Notes: generated by a model from the letters alone, not told the origin. Counted from the stretch's first letter, positions 36,501-43,345 are shown. The stretch: 64,000 bases of DNA from CAYXLW01 sp964466055 (GCA_964466055.1 CAYXLW010000003.1:38285-102284), one strand, 5' to 3'. Numbers and translations: made by a program.

Positions 36501-38664
36501 TTTAATGCCATTTGTATTAATTAGAAAAAGAGGAGATACTTTAAAAATGATAAAACCTGAAAATAGTGAACGATTTTTTACCGACACAGAGGGAAATTTT
36601 TTAATAGAAAAAGATGATAAAAAATCTGGAGTTTTAGTTAGAGATAAATCAGGAGGACACATTGCTCTAGTTAATTCAGAAACAGGAAGTATCAAACTTT
36701 TTAAGGAAGAATATAGTTTAAAAGTTTTACCTGCTACGGATGAACACCCAACTCAAATATTAATTATCAATGAAAAAAATGAGATTGCAACAATTGTATC
36801 TTATGTTTCATCAGGGAATAATGTAACAATTGCTAGCAATAATGAGGAATTTTCTGAGTCTCAAGACAATCAAGTTATGGTGTTTGATACAAATAAAGAA
36901 GATGAAATAAATATTTTACCAATACCAAAAGATGCACATTATTTTAAAAATGGCGTGGCTTTAACAAATAAACAAAAAGAAATTATCGTAGCAATATCTC
37001 CGCAAGGATCAATTAGATTAATAGATAAATTCTTATATTTAGATTATGAACAAATTGATGATCAAATTTTCTTTCTCATAAAAAATGACGATTCTAACAC
37101 TCTTGCTAAAGTTAATATAAATGCTATTGGTGCATCGGCAGGAAAAAATCATTTGGAACTTGTTTCAGAATTTAGTAACAAAAAAGCAATATTGGGGAAT
37201 TTCGCATTCATACCAATTTCTAGGAAATTAGAAGGTCAGATAGAAAATAATATGCAGGCGAGGTCACGTGACCTCGCCTACGATAAGTTGGAAATCAAAT
37301 CACGTGACCTTGTCAGCAAACAAATTGATATCCCTGATTTATTCAGCGATCCAGAGGAGACGAGTAACTGGATTCCTGCTATGTCCCAAATGGAACACTT
37401 AGTGTCAGGAATTACAATAAACAAAGCTTATGCAGATGAAGACACAAGTACTATTGAAAAATATTTAGACATAAACGAAAAAAATATTTTTGAAGAAAAA
37501 GATAAAAAAGACTTAGAATTTCCTTTTAAAGACATTAATTCGGATCATCCATATGCAAATGCGATTATTGATCTTTATAAAAGAAATATTTTAAAAGGAT
37601 ATGACGATGGATCATTTAGACCAAATGCAAAAATTTCTCGTGCAGAATTTGTAAAAGTTGCACTTGGTGCAACAACTTGTTTTGATTGCTCAACTCCTAC
37701 TGAAACAACAAAAGAATTATTTAAAGATAAAAAACCATTTCCAGATATTAGTCTTACAGATTGGTTTTATTATTGTATCTCTATTGCAAAAAAAGAAAAG
37801 ATGGTGACTGGATATGGAGATGGATTTTTTCATCCAAATAAAAATATATCTCGGAAAGAAGCAGTTGCTGTTCTTTTAAGACAAGCAGAAGTTGAGCTTA
37901 CAGAAATGCCAGAAAATTCCTTTAAAGATATACCTGAATATGATTGGGCAAGAGATTATGTTTATACTGCAGTTCAAATTGGTCTAATGAAAAACATAGG
38001 AGGATTTACATTCCCAAATGAAGAAATATCAAGAGGAGAATTTGCTATGATGGCGAGTCGTATACTTGAACTTAGAGATTGTAAAATATATCCAGAGTAT
38101 AAAGACACTCATGATTTTCAAACAGGGAAACTTCCAGAAGAGGAAAAAATTACTGAAATACCAAAAATTCCAGAAACAAAAACTATGCCAGATGGAACTA
38201 AGATAACAGAGTATCCAGATGGTAGTGTAAAAGTTGAAAATCCTGATGGTACTATTATTGAAAAAGACCCTGATGATAATATTGTGAAAACTATGCCAGA
38301 TGGAACAATTATTCTAATTCCACCAGAAAAACTTGATTCTTCTGGAATAGGAGATAAAGAACTCGGAGAGTTTCCTTATCCTTATAAATTTTCTGGTATT
38401 TGTCCAGAATTTAAAGATAGTCTTTGTCCATATTTACCAGAAGATTTTACAGATATATCTTCAGGAATTTTAATTGAGCCAGTATCATCCAGTATTTTCC
38501 CTCCTCTAAATTATCCTAAATTATCCAGTATAGAATGTATCTTTGTTGATGATTTGGAAGATATACAAACAGGTGATATTATTTTTGCTGTAATTATATC
38601 TTCTGATGACAGTAAAATTTTCTCTAAGAGTAATGAGGTGACGACAATTAGCAATGAACAATAA
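27520..38664 (+). CDS. Giant secreted surface protein with FG-GAP-like, PKD-like and SLH domains, 3,714 residues
   Basis: A signal peptide (hydrophobic 12-28, cleavage near VSA-ES at 36) precedes one uninterrupted frame. Seen in order: a region with GTILIGDIPLPEV (~120-136) recalling C25-type caspase-fold proteins; FG-GAP/VCBS-like repeats (~1345-1475, FDQDGIKDIVFS); an acidic linker (~1665-1705); a Cys/Gly-rich part (~1730-1900); helical parts; a Leu-Pro repeat (~2325-2378); a coiled coil (~2480-2560); a PKD-like domain (~2905-2985, YHWDIDKDGKDD); three SLH domains (~3335-3525); PDGT repeats (~3553-3605). SLH domains usually bind secondary cell-wall polymers, so this is probably an S-layer-attached giant adhesin or scaffold. 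Three secreted-protein genes follow. Confidence 0.93.
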   Translation: MNKSPRYKFWQKLISYFLIFIFLFIGVPTPNFDVSAESNKTRNNLAVLLVEESLFKAGEENDVNALSGKIFRYSEDIRNNLTNTKTLILTVNKNITPVQITDTLEKFYFDGDVNDFEENYLIGTILIGDIPLPEVFISESESIKSVAPYTDFKEKAFIYSPEKEKFIRHKSDFKPEIWHGIIPSFKTNEELSSYFDENHKYYTGEKKIDREIFYADLLAEKKSFNESQLDFYKNTVEHAEDIAYKRFTNKLLNKLSENFADNIIPEDSATDKKLKNIKDDPKLCEKTPWGNCPKTPKDLVDSDLLKNNEENLPDIYSFFQIQNYIPEYANVVKSYIQDVYTKVTQSGRWQEKDVNYFAKEITFKDVEMRETLKQANDLMKDSLVEFIENKWQKPVAIPFKLYGQNADDIKSVKDCTWYRGSVAKNEDDLSQIIAMNRTFDPYASECNDYAGCCVENYSKPEKCNPSNAKKSVISPAGSRLSLIPSEPSYEMCVQSTWYNEKEKKFETSFPPLRVKEISSIMVHNEPTDEVIKEQIKSKVAKNLPVDEVHYVDFQDQLQTKVRIDLPNFFKTGGKAVDFIKSKTQELKKMNPGIPDNIFIKNFSDELLYKLNELIAWKNFSISQKYHYISLTKLFQAPENKNKNELLYLRAKTKGDKVVMQINPETKNKKDIMQEIWKDQIEKEEEKSIIIDEETEIKLEEKCGSYEGVEIWEWPESIMCWLKELKSFKFISTESKNAWEESWKELEEELSFYDKDEKTAMEEPSKIIVPEIISIIKSQNEDSPKKFKINITLEGENQKPYKAFSEITVILPKGIETDAKDINLLEDGLQIAVMLGIAELTIWTNSDANGNILFSAKNISASTVIEILESPLLKLEIIPKKTEELFSSANLKISTEKPFYGNVPIYFSESSKIIFYNKNPIIHDGEIEIPIVYKNSGSDILFSITSPYFEKQTFKIPAKESIPTSFSTEEDIFVQAGETINLKVKIIDQFSELFLGSLDFKFFITPDSNNFTNKKSQIVKAENGEAKIEIPTNGIHGNVYVALMADNMKTKIININIGTEFSNDDIKNTSSVFTFFVQEGSGNVTEFIQSMLLSGTASIAHKKFISDANNSYKFELNEDGSFLIADSDILVEHDNNFQFSALNTKNSEKYLTWSLKLPNNPTISNTDENADIYVSFVDNNLLQLNNNEVILEGEKIIKVDSNGIHLNDNRFSKNVLSENGKTIIEFLFKDIPILRTIIKSQEIDVTSQNLLVIKEGSEYFIEAENSNEDTQSPDYLGWEGEDISLLESASRTSFGEAFLNSQNEKDIFWGDPVLSYKLEDFDIGDSGFDKTLGKKVFESNSTISNIHAFNYNNDRNVDILLKRGESTLTLLEGTESGDFINRGDYGLLAGGLSYFNSGDFFGDGYDDIILGSKSGKVYFFENIQGHISPEKVLFETDSREIKKIEIHDFDQDGIKDIVFSTSRGELVIRYGSASGFEEEEIITSLGINILNENLVSDLAITQKVVLEDSKEETVYIRETIGAEVKALPMTFVGLSQAKKYFSSKDRNSLDVNSIINVDIVIPKSELKVDAYIIDKVPEVFSYIFDSASCNDQPCNVQALQDEEYAIAFGPIKNVNEDIHILYQMKNTVTFDIDFSIDEEEHQINIPQIKTGYKIVSDRIWNSITLDFNKEEKTSENTSENNDEDNSNDPTDALDDSMENSWGVNKSTNNLSLKDKVESKLNDVANFLQGLNCMSGGCLAVPFNKAFLVPGMWSMGANLSLPGTKGGLAQTIGKVMDKIGIPIGPNLSPMPIFGIHTQACPVAGAIPMPCFGTMCYSPVSTPPCVSVTSPSDFRIYMSPTLTAGLGIAICTGHLPGAYLGQLLSASADPTGNAQSALMKSGGGKCIAFAPPLPYQKACDKINESIEDFFEKANEAIKGKINKGKTLFNVDGAVESGSPETVADKYQGITIGIDTFKKNIDKPQNKSTYPFPRNLFTRWWDAQLSEFGKLLILPTVTLYYPKMDKVLDFELDQWKEALSEFKDKNKKSTSAKKESNNLSESNNKNEKNLQNEEASTSSIMDFINKYNDKISDAGENIEDKMQDVFDLVENLPLLDIQKKVVDIDIPWINPQEISSIIAELEKWIEVNEKEVERFKKMVNTIEKDCKNLETKEDRTSCEKHIKFSTNVSKLLEDAEKSLVILKSYQEFPRKLAKYKSGLSYYFVDVIEYINSLINVLGGWLTRNRLIAERYINLVLTIKEIVKGWKNINLVFKDYMKSCDSCKADAYSQNANLFDVLMAFIPSPPVVVFPTWPDIILDVSHIEKMQISIPQLRFHVKEISLYFDLQPLNLPKDPNIVLGFDLDLDIPHLPELPILPDLPEFPNLPIPQLPDLPPPPKLPSGLKCFGNWLEILKLILKIYCLVKNGIWVYPEASLTQIIEALTNRSTYPFLPSDFLQLQWPDIKYPWVDSINVDTYLKINPKFGDLLYIKTKEQADKFNEFSNKATGKIQQEINEKLNYVPNKVNEAINEANKKMREAENFMENIEEYVDDATNIIEDKTQESIDKNTDKLEGLIEAEERLANLQYENDIPVSVGMKNLYESNLEIPNIENLKNLKNHFIELVQQEKNDVLILENTKNLFAINSTKEKSEFTLTADSPSVLNNTITLRNNQNKVNKELSKQIKENQDNIENSDKYRNGLYIFNEETNTSEKITSYNEEVLEVSFIDHDKDFDEDIFYIIGKKLYLKESYENNSNISNSYKYSTQIGDFKNYIPIKRSVNDLETNSENKSVNISWLEDLSKDNAGYLLEKKQFIYGFDFHNQTNSEYVFLLKDPLFNSEYEVLGKTSTKIGNTIYSFKKNETAQIKKYSNPEFVWDMPNDFYYIKIYSINNNGEKSVSSEQKLLSPQNAHDKRPPLLLENNKDRVPVLKEWPVAVGTVHDTNQITYHWDIDKDGKDDHVGDFYNVPASEELGSYPIKITAKDISGNSLSFEKIIEVFAPEIVISEANVKEVKGYTEPRIPLMPFVLIRKRGDTLKMIKPENSERFFTDTEGNFLIEKDDKKSGVLVRDKSGGHIALVNSETGSIKLFKEEYSLKVLPATDEHPTQILIINEKNEIATIVSYVSSGNNVTIASNNEEFSESQDNQVMVFDTNKEDEINILPIPKDAHYFKNGVALTNKQKEIIVAISPQGSIRLIDKFLYLDYEQIDDQIFFLIKNDDSNTLAKVNINAIGASAGKNHLELVSEFSNKKAILGNFAFIPISRKLEGQIENNMQARSRDLAYDKLEIKSRDLVSKQIDIPDLFSDPEETSNWIPAMSQMEHLVSGITINKAYADEDTSTIEKYLDINEKNIFEEKDKKDLEFPFKDINSDHPYANAIIDLYKRNILKGYDDGSFRPNAKISRAEFVKVALGATTCFDCSTPTETTKELFKDKKPFPDISLTDWFYYCISIAKKEKMVTGYGDGFFHPNKNISRKEAVAVLLRQAEVELTEMPENSFKDIPEYDWARDYVYTAVQIGLMKNIGGFTFPNEEISRGEFAMMASRILELRDCKIYPEYKDTHDFQTGKLPEEEKITEIPKIPETKTMPDGTKITEYPDGSVKVENPDGTIIEKDPDDNIVKTMPDGTIILIPPEKLDSSGIGDKELGEFPYPYKFSGICPEFKDSLCPYLPEDFTDISSGILIEPVSSSIFPPLNYPKLSSIECIFVDDLEDIQTGDIIFAVIISSDDSKIFSKSNEVTTISNEQ
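37255..37278. repeat. 24-base palindrome inside the giant gene
   Basis: The 12-base arm AGGCGAGGTCAC is followed directly by its complement GTGACCTCGCCT, a perfect palindrome. About 25 bases on, a partial second copy (TCACGTGACCTTG) occurs. The two encode RSRDLAY and KSRDLVS, a short repeated peptide. GC content is far above the surrounding gene, so this looks like an inserted palindromic element that kept the frame. Confidence 0.85.
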
Positions 38665-38680
38665 TGAATGAACAATTATC
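38651..38680. repeat. AATGAACAATAATGAATG-type repeat over the giant gene stop
   Basis: The string GCAATGAACAATAATGAATG and then AACAATTATC belongs to the same family as 11690-11770. Its first bases encode the last residues (SNEQ) and the stop of the giant protein, so the repeat has probably supplied the present C-terminus. Confidence 0.5.
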
Positions 38681-38693
38681 AAAAATAAGTGCT

Positions 38694-38713
38694 ATTCCTG
38701 TGCATACGGGAAT
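38694..38713. repeat. ATTCC hairpin after the giant gene
   Basis: ATTCCTGT and ACGGGAAT pair with one G-T wobble around a four-base loop. It is another member of the ATTCC...GGAAT family. It could also help terminate the giant transcript. Confidence 0.6.
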
Positions 38714-38822
38714 CCAAATTGAAAAAAAAATAGGCATTTCTGAATAAATCAAGAATAGCAGAATACAAAGTCTAAAGTTTAATTTTATCCCCTATTCCCT
38801 AACCTCTATCCCCCTAAATTTA

Positions 38823-39503
38823 ATGTTTAAAAAAATTCTTATAATTTTTCTTTCGGTTTTATTAATTATCCCCAGCATTACAAATGCTGACGATATTAGA
38901 TGTAAAGAAAGTATAGATCAGTATATAAAAAAAATAATTGAATTAAATACTCTTAAAAGTTTGAGCAATCAATTTAATTCAAAAAATATAATTTCAAGTA
39001 AAGCCTCAAAAGATAACATTATAAAAATATTAAGACTTTCAAGTTATGATTTTGAAAAAACATGCAATGGTGTAGATATTGCTTATAAAATTGCATTACA
39101 GTCTAAAAATGAAGTAAAAAAAGATTGCAAATTTGAAGACAATCAGAATCCAAATGTATTTTGTTTAGAGGATTTTATTTTATATGGGAATAAAAGTTCA
39201 TATGAAGAAGCTGATTTTAAAGGAGAAGATGCTATTTGTGTTTTCAATAAAAATGAAAATGAGAATGTATATTTTCAAACTTTAAATTACTGTAACAATA
39301 AAATTTCCCTTTATAAAAAGGCAGTTTTTAATTTTGTGAAAGTACAAACTTCTCTCGTATCAAAACAATCTGAGAGCAATTATTATTCAGCAAAACTTCT
39401 TTCTATTACTCAAAGACTTAGATCTCTCGGGAATACTTTATATAAATTAAAAATAAAAATAACAAAAGTTTTTGAAAGCATTTTTTGTACTTGTAATAAA
39501 TAA
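38823..39503 (+). CDS. Secreted protein of unknown function (cluster member 1)
   Basis: The 226-residue protein has a clear signal peptide (FKKILIIFLSVLLIIPSITNA, cleaved before DD). The mature part is helical and Lys/Asn-rich, with nine cysteines including a CTC near the end. It is the first of three secreted proteins after the giant gene, all on the same strand and with related composition, so the four may form one surface assembly. No family is recognised. Confidence 0.7.
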   Translation: MFKKILIIFLSVLLIIPSITNADDIRCKESIDQYIKKIIELNTLKSLSNQFNSKNIISSKASKDNIIKILRLSSYDFEKTCNGVDIAYKIALQSKNEVKKDCKFEDNQNPNVFCLEDFILYGNKSSYEEADFKGEDAICVFNKNENENVYFQTLNYCNNKISLYKKAVFNFVKVQTSLVSKQSESNYYSAKLLSITQRLRSLGNTLYKLKIKITKVFESIFCTCNK

Positions 39504-39542
39504 TTTTAACAAAGTTAAATCTACATGAATTATCCAAACTAA

Positions 39543-40340
39543 ATGAAAAAACCATTAACCATTATAGGAATAACAATGTTGATAGCTGGAATTATTTTTT
39601 TTAAATCAATTCCAGTAGAAGCAACAGTAACAAATTTTTGTGATAGTGCACATATTGCACAAGTATTTACAAGTAACATTATGACTCATTCAAATTTATT
39701 TATAAGTTCAAGTTTTGATGAAGATGCATTAAAAGAAGCATTAGGAACAACTGATAATGATAATATTATATATAAATATATTAAAGGGAATGATGTTTTT
39801 ATAGAAACTCCTGAAAAATATCATAAAACGCAAGAAGAACTTTTTAAAAAAAGCATTTCTTATTCTTTAAAAGATTTGGATAAAAAGAGTAGTAAAACAT
39901 TAGATGTTGTAATCTCAGAGAATCCTATTCTTTGGCTATATAAGAAAAAATTAGAATCTATGAAAAATAATAATACAGAATTAACAGAAGCTATTCCTAC
40001 TTTTATAGTAGGGCTTGAAGCAACTCTTAATTACACCATTTTTTCATGTAATTATATTGTAAATGAAGATGATGTAGTCAAGAAATCATCGGGGTTACAA
40101 GACTCTCTTGTGACAATAAATTTCTCTATTCAAGAGAAAGGAAGGGAATTACTAGAAGCAAAAAGAATTTTGGAATATGCATTAAACTCATATGATTCAC
40201 TGGCAATAGCATATCCTCAACATCAAGCATATTTAAAAACAATTAAAGAGCTTAAAAAGCTACGAGAATTATTTGGTAATATGGAAGATATTACATCAAG
40301 TTGTGTACTTAAAAATCACTATTACTCTTCATGCAAATAA
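39543..40340 (+). CDS. Secreted protein of unknown function (cluster member 2)
   Basis: The 265 residues start with a signal peptide (LTIIGITMLIAGIIFFKSIPVEA). The mature part is helical, with a coiled-coil-like region (about 200-250, LLEAKRILEYALNSYD) and four cysteines. Its last ten bases overlap the start of the next gene, which suggests translational coupling. It probably acts at the cell surface with its neighbours. Confidence 0.7.
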   Translation: MKKPLTIIGITMLIAGIIFFKSIPVEATVTNFCDSAHIAQVFTSNIMTHSNLFISSSFDEDALKEALGTTDNDNIIYKYIKGNDVFIETPEKYHKTQEELFKKSISYSLKDLDKKSSKTLDVVISENPILWLYKKKLESMKNNNTELTEAIPTFIVGLEATLNYTIFSCNYIVNEDDVVKKSSGLQDSLVTINFSIQEKGRELLEAKRILEYALNSYDSLAIAYPQHQAYLKTIKELKKLRELFGNMEDITSSCVLKNHYYSSCK

Positions 40341-41983
40341 TACTTTATTTTTTATTGGCGATATTTTTTTATTGTCCACAAGTACAAGCTTTTTCAGCAG
40401 AAAGTTTTGCTAAGAATTTTTATGGAGATATTAAAGAAAGAGTTGAAAACGAAGAAAAAATAACTGTTAGTGGCAGGGTGAATTTTTCAACAGGATTATC
40501 TCATAATATAGTAGAAGAACTTATGAAAGGGAATTTAAGTACTGAAAATGAACAACAAGTAAGAAAATATTGTGGAGAGGAAGGGCTTATATTCAACAGT
40601 GTTTGTCGAGAAAATCTTAAAAAAACGGTTGTGTTAGAAATGGATTTAGCAGAGATGGAAACTCAAATGGATTTAGAATTAAGTGCGGATGAAATATGGG
40701 CAAATGGTACATTACAAGATTCTCCATTTGATTTAGTTGTAGATTTAAATATTATTGATGTTATTCTTTTTGGAACTTCTGCAGAAATACCTTTGGCTAG
40801 ATGGGATAAAGTAGATAAAAAAGATAAGCTTGAACCTGTAGTTGCAGATAGAATTTCAAATTCTCCTCTTAAAAATAATCTTATTGTGGTAGGTGAGGAT
40901 GGTGAGGGAGATACATGGAAGGATGACGACAATTATGAACATGATGATGATATAAATTTAAATGGTGAGAAAATTTCTTTTGATTTAGCTGGTATATTCA
41001 AAAAGCCTGAATTGGATTCAGAAAACCTTCAATGTATTGATCCAGAATCTATTATTTTTTTAAGCTCTAACATTAATGAGAATAATAACAATAATGAAAA
41101 TGGAGGAGTTAAAGTTGGTGAACCAGAAAATGAAGAAGGAAATACTAACGGGAATAACTCTGAGTCTTTAAATACAGAAAATGATGAGCTAGATGACAAA
41201 CCTCTTCCTGAGGGAGATCTTTTTACGTTAGCTGATACGGAAGAAAAGGAAACTTGTAAGAAGGGAATGTATGGAGGGTATTTTTGCCCTGAAGAAGTTG
41301 GAGATGAAAATGAAAGTTGTAATCCATTGGAACAGGCTTGTAAAAAATGTTTAACAAAGGAAGATTCGGATGTGGAATTTTGTGTAACTTGGGAATTTAA
41401 AAATTCTGAACACTCGCTACTTTCTTCTTTATGGATGGAAGATTCAATCCAAAGTTATACGGAAACTGCTCTTAAGGTTTATGATAATTTAATAGGCGTT
41501 GCTCCATTAACGCCAAAGAAAAATCAAAACCAAGGAGGATTTTTAACTCATATGAGTGATTTGGATCGACCAATTGCAAAGATGATTTATATTAAAGGTA
41601 AAATTCCTGATGAATGGACAGCTGAATCTAAGTTAAAAGATTTTTCTCACGAAGCTTTAGTTGGTGACTGGCGGAGAATTTGGTTTGCAACTCGTCCTGC
41701 TTACAATGAAGAGGGTAATGCTTTTAAGAATTATGATCGCTCTATTCAAAGATTTACGAGTGAATCTAATGAGGTTGATATGTTAGAGGGTAGTCGTATT
41801 AATGCGGAGATGGATTCTTTTAATAGGATGTCTTCGGATGAGAGTGTGGCTATTTATTATAAGAATGTTGAGAATAATTTGGAGCATTTTAGGAAGAACT
41901 TTTTTGAGGTTTTTAATGAGACTATTAAGGAGTTTCCTTTTGAGGAGGTTGAGGGGGTGAAGAAGAATATGTGTGAGAAGTGA
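40331..41983 (+). CDS. Secreted acidic protein of unknown function (cluster member 3)
   Basis: The 550-residue protein has a short signal peptide (IILYFLLAIFFYCPQVQA). A beta-rich part (about 40-170) is followed by a low-complexity Asn/Glu/Asp linker (about 250-305) that includes a stretch NENNNNNENGG, then a Cys-rich patch (ETCKKGMYGGYFCPEE...CNPLEQACKKC) and a helical C-terminal part. It ends at a TGA, one of the cases that show UGA is a stop here. It overlaps the preceding gene by ten bases. Confidence 0.72.
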   Translation: MQIILYFLLAIFFYCPQVQAFSAESFAKNFYGDIKERVENEEKITVSGRVNFSTGLSHNIVEELMKGNLSTENEQQVRKYCGEEGLIFNSVCRENLKKTVVLEMDLAEMETQMDLELSADEIWANGTLQDSPFDLVVDLNIIDVILFGTSAEIPLARWDKVDKKDKLEPVVADRISNSPLKNNLIVVGEDGEGDTWKDDDNYEHDDDINLNGEKISFDLAGIFKKPELDSENLQCIDPESIIFLSSNINENNNNNENGGVKVGEPENEEGNTNGNNSESLNTENDELDDKPLPEGDLFTLADTEEKETCKKGMYGGYFCPEEVGDENESCNPLEQACKKCLTKEDSDVEFCVTWEFKNSEHSLLSSLWMEDSIQSYTETALKVYDNLIGVAPLTPKKNQNQGGFLTHMSDLDRPIAKMIYIKGKIPDEWTAESKLKDFSHEALVGDWRRIWFATRPAYNEEGNAFKNYDRSIQRFTSESNEVDMLEGSRINAEMDSFNRMSSDESVAIYYKNVENNLEHFRKNFFEVFNETIKEFPFEEVEGVKKNMCEK

Positions 41984-42034
41984 TATTTTTCGCGGTAATT
42001 CTATTTTGCAAATTTAATAAAAACACTTATCTTT

Positions 42035-42505
42035 TCACTTAGAAGGAGCAACTCTTAGAGTTGCTCCTTCAATTAGCAATTCCCTGTAATCTTTCAAGAA
42101 TGCTTTTGCTAGCCCTTGAATGTTGTCAAGAATCAATACTAATTCTTCTCCAGGGGTATTACTATCTCTATACATAATTTTATTAATTTTTCTGCCTTCA
42201 ACTGTAATTGATAATTTTTCAACTGCTTTTTCAAAAAAGCCTACAGTATTTTCCCCTAAAGTTTTTTTTATTTCTTCTCTTGACAAAGTTCCTTCCCTTA
42301 ACTTTTGATTTAAGTCTTTATATTTAGCATTAATAATCCATTCCCGAATCTCAAAAATTATATTAAAAATTTTTTCATGTCCATTTTCTCTTGCATCTAA
42401 AAAACTAATAAATCCACCTTCGTCATCAAATAATGTGAAGTTTTTGTCAATTTCTTTATAAGGAGGATCTCCCCAATTCCCATAGCAATTAATCCCTGTG
42501 TTCAT
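42035..42505 (-). CDS. Hypothetical cytoplasmic protein whose C-terminus is repeat-encoded
   Basis: The 156-residue protein lacks a signal peptide and matches no family I know. The last residues (EGATLRVAPSK) and the stop are encoded by a copy of the 14-1-14 palindromic repeat (42042-42070). An original, different C-terminus was therefore probably replaced by the repeat. Its promoter carries a palindrome at 42541-42563, so it may be controlled by a dimeric repressor. Confidence 0.65.
   Translation of the reverse strand: MNTGINCYGNWGDPPYKEIDKNFTLFDDEGGFISFLDARENGHEKIFNIIFEIREWIINAKYKDLNQKLREGTLSREEIKKTLGENTVGFFEKAVEKLSITVEGRKINKIMYRDSNTPGEELVLILDNIQGLAKAFLKDYRELLIEGATLRVAPSK
42042..42070. repeat. 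Palindromic repeat, 14-bp arms around one base (copy 2)
   Basis: GAAGGAGCAACTCT (42042-42055) and AGAGTTGCTCCTTC (42057-42070) flank a single T. It overlaps the 3' end of the gene at 42035-42505. Confidence 0.85.
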
Positions 42506-42534
42506 AATCTAAAAAAAATTAAATTACATTAAAT

Positions 42535-42564
42535 CTAATATGACAAATATTTTATATTTGTCAA
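42535..42564 (-). promoter_or_regulatory. Promoter with embedded operator-like palindrome
   Basis: On the minus strand TTGACA (42564-42559) and TATTAG (42540-42535) are 18 bases apart. The spacer and -35 box are almost filled by a palindrome, TGACAAATAT (42541-42550) and ATATTTGTCA (42554-42563) with a three-base centre. Binding of a dimer here would block RNA polymerase. The gene at 42035-42505 starts 30 bases downstream. Confidence 0.6.
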
Positions 42565-42601
42565 GCGATTTCCTCTAAATAACCCCAGTTTTTCCTCAGA
42601 A

Positions 42602-42624
42602 GGAGCAACTCTTAGAGTTGCTCC
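42602..42624. repeat. Palindromic repeat, GGAGCAACTCT arms (copy 3)
   Basis: GGAGCAACTCT (42602-42612) and AGAGTTGCTCC (42614-42624) flank one T. It is the third member of the family at 3298 and 42042. Confidence 0.85.
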
Positions 42625-42648
42625 ATCAATTATATTTAAAAACTCAAA

Positions 42649-42676
42649 GTAGAGACGCCCAATTTGGGCGTCTCTA
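42649..42676. repeat. Palindrome with GTAGAGACGCCCAA arms
   Basis: GTAGAGACGCCCAA (42649-42662) and TTGGGCGTCTCTAC (to 42676 or 42677) flank a single T. It has the same architecture as the GGAGCAACTCT family but a different sequence. It lies just after the trpG/pabA stop on the minus strand and may serve as its terminator. Confidence 0.8.
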
Positions 42677-42700
42677 CAATAAAATTGTTTGTGAATTATT

Positions 42701-43276
42701 TTAACCTAAAAAATTCCTTATCATTTTCTTTCCTTCTTCTGTTCCTATACTCTCAGGATGAAACTGTACTCCTTCCATAGGAAATTCTTTATGTCGTATA
42801 GCCATAATAATATTGTCCTCTGTTTTTGCTGTAACTTCTAAACAATCAGGAATAGAGTTATTATCTCCACATAAAGAATGATATCTCATAACTTCTAGAG
42901 GATTTTTAACATCTTTAAAAATTCCCTTCCCATCATGAGTAATAATAGATTTCTTTCCATGCATAATAGTTGGAGCTTTTACAACCTTTCCCCCAAAAAC
43001 ATTTATAATCCCTTGGTGTCCTAAGCAAACCCCAAGAAGTGGAATAGTTTTTCCAAATTTAAGAATAATATCATCACATATTCCAAAATAGTTTTTATCC
43101 GCAGGATGTCCTGGTCCTGGAGAAATTATAATGTGAGTTGGATTTAGTTCTTCTATTTCTTTAATAGTAATTTTATCATTTCTGTAAACAACAGGATTTC
43201 CTTTTGCTTCACCAACATATTGAACAAGGTTGAAAACAAAAGAATCGTAATTATCTATTATTAAGGTTTTTAACAT
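42701..43276 (-). CDS. Anthranilate/aminodeoxychorismate synthase glutaminase subunit
   Basis: The 191-residue class I glutamine amidotransferase (TrpG/PabA type) has IIDNYDSFVFNLVQY, SPGPGHP, the nucleophile in GVCLGHQGI and the dyad in GVQFHPESI. It would feed ammonia to TrpE or PabB, to make anthranilate or p-aminobenzoate precursors. Neither partner is in the window, so the choice between trpG and pabA is open. Confidence 0.9.
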   Translation of the reverse strand: MLKTLIIDNYDSFVFNLVQYVGEAKGNPVVYRNDKITIKEIEELNPTHIIISPGPGHPADKNYFGICDDIILKFGKTIPLLGVCLGHQGIINVFGGKVVKAPTIMHGKKSIITHDGKGIFKDVKNPLEVMRYHSLCGDNNSIPDCLEVTAKTEDNIIMAIRHKEFPMEGVQFHPESIGTEEGKKMIRNFLG

Positions 43277-43345
43277 TTGTTTAACATTAAGGAGGTTAGG
43301 AGAAGGGGAGAAAAGGGGAGTAGAAAAAATTGAAATAATAATTCC

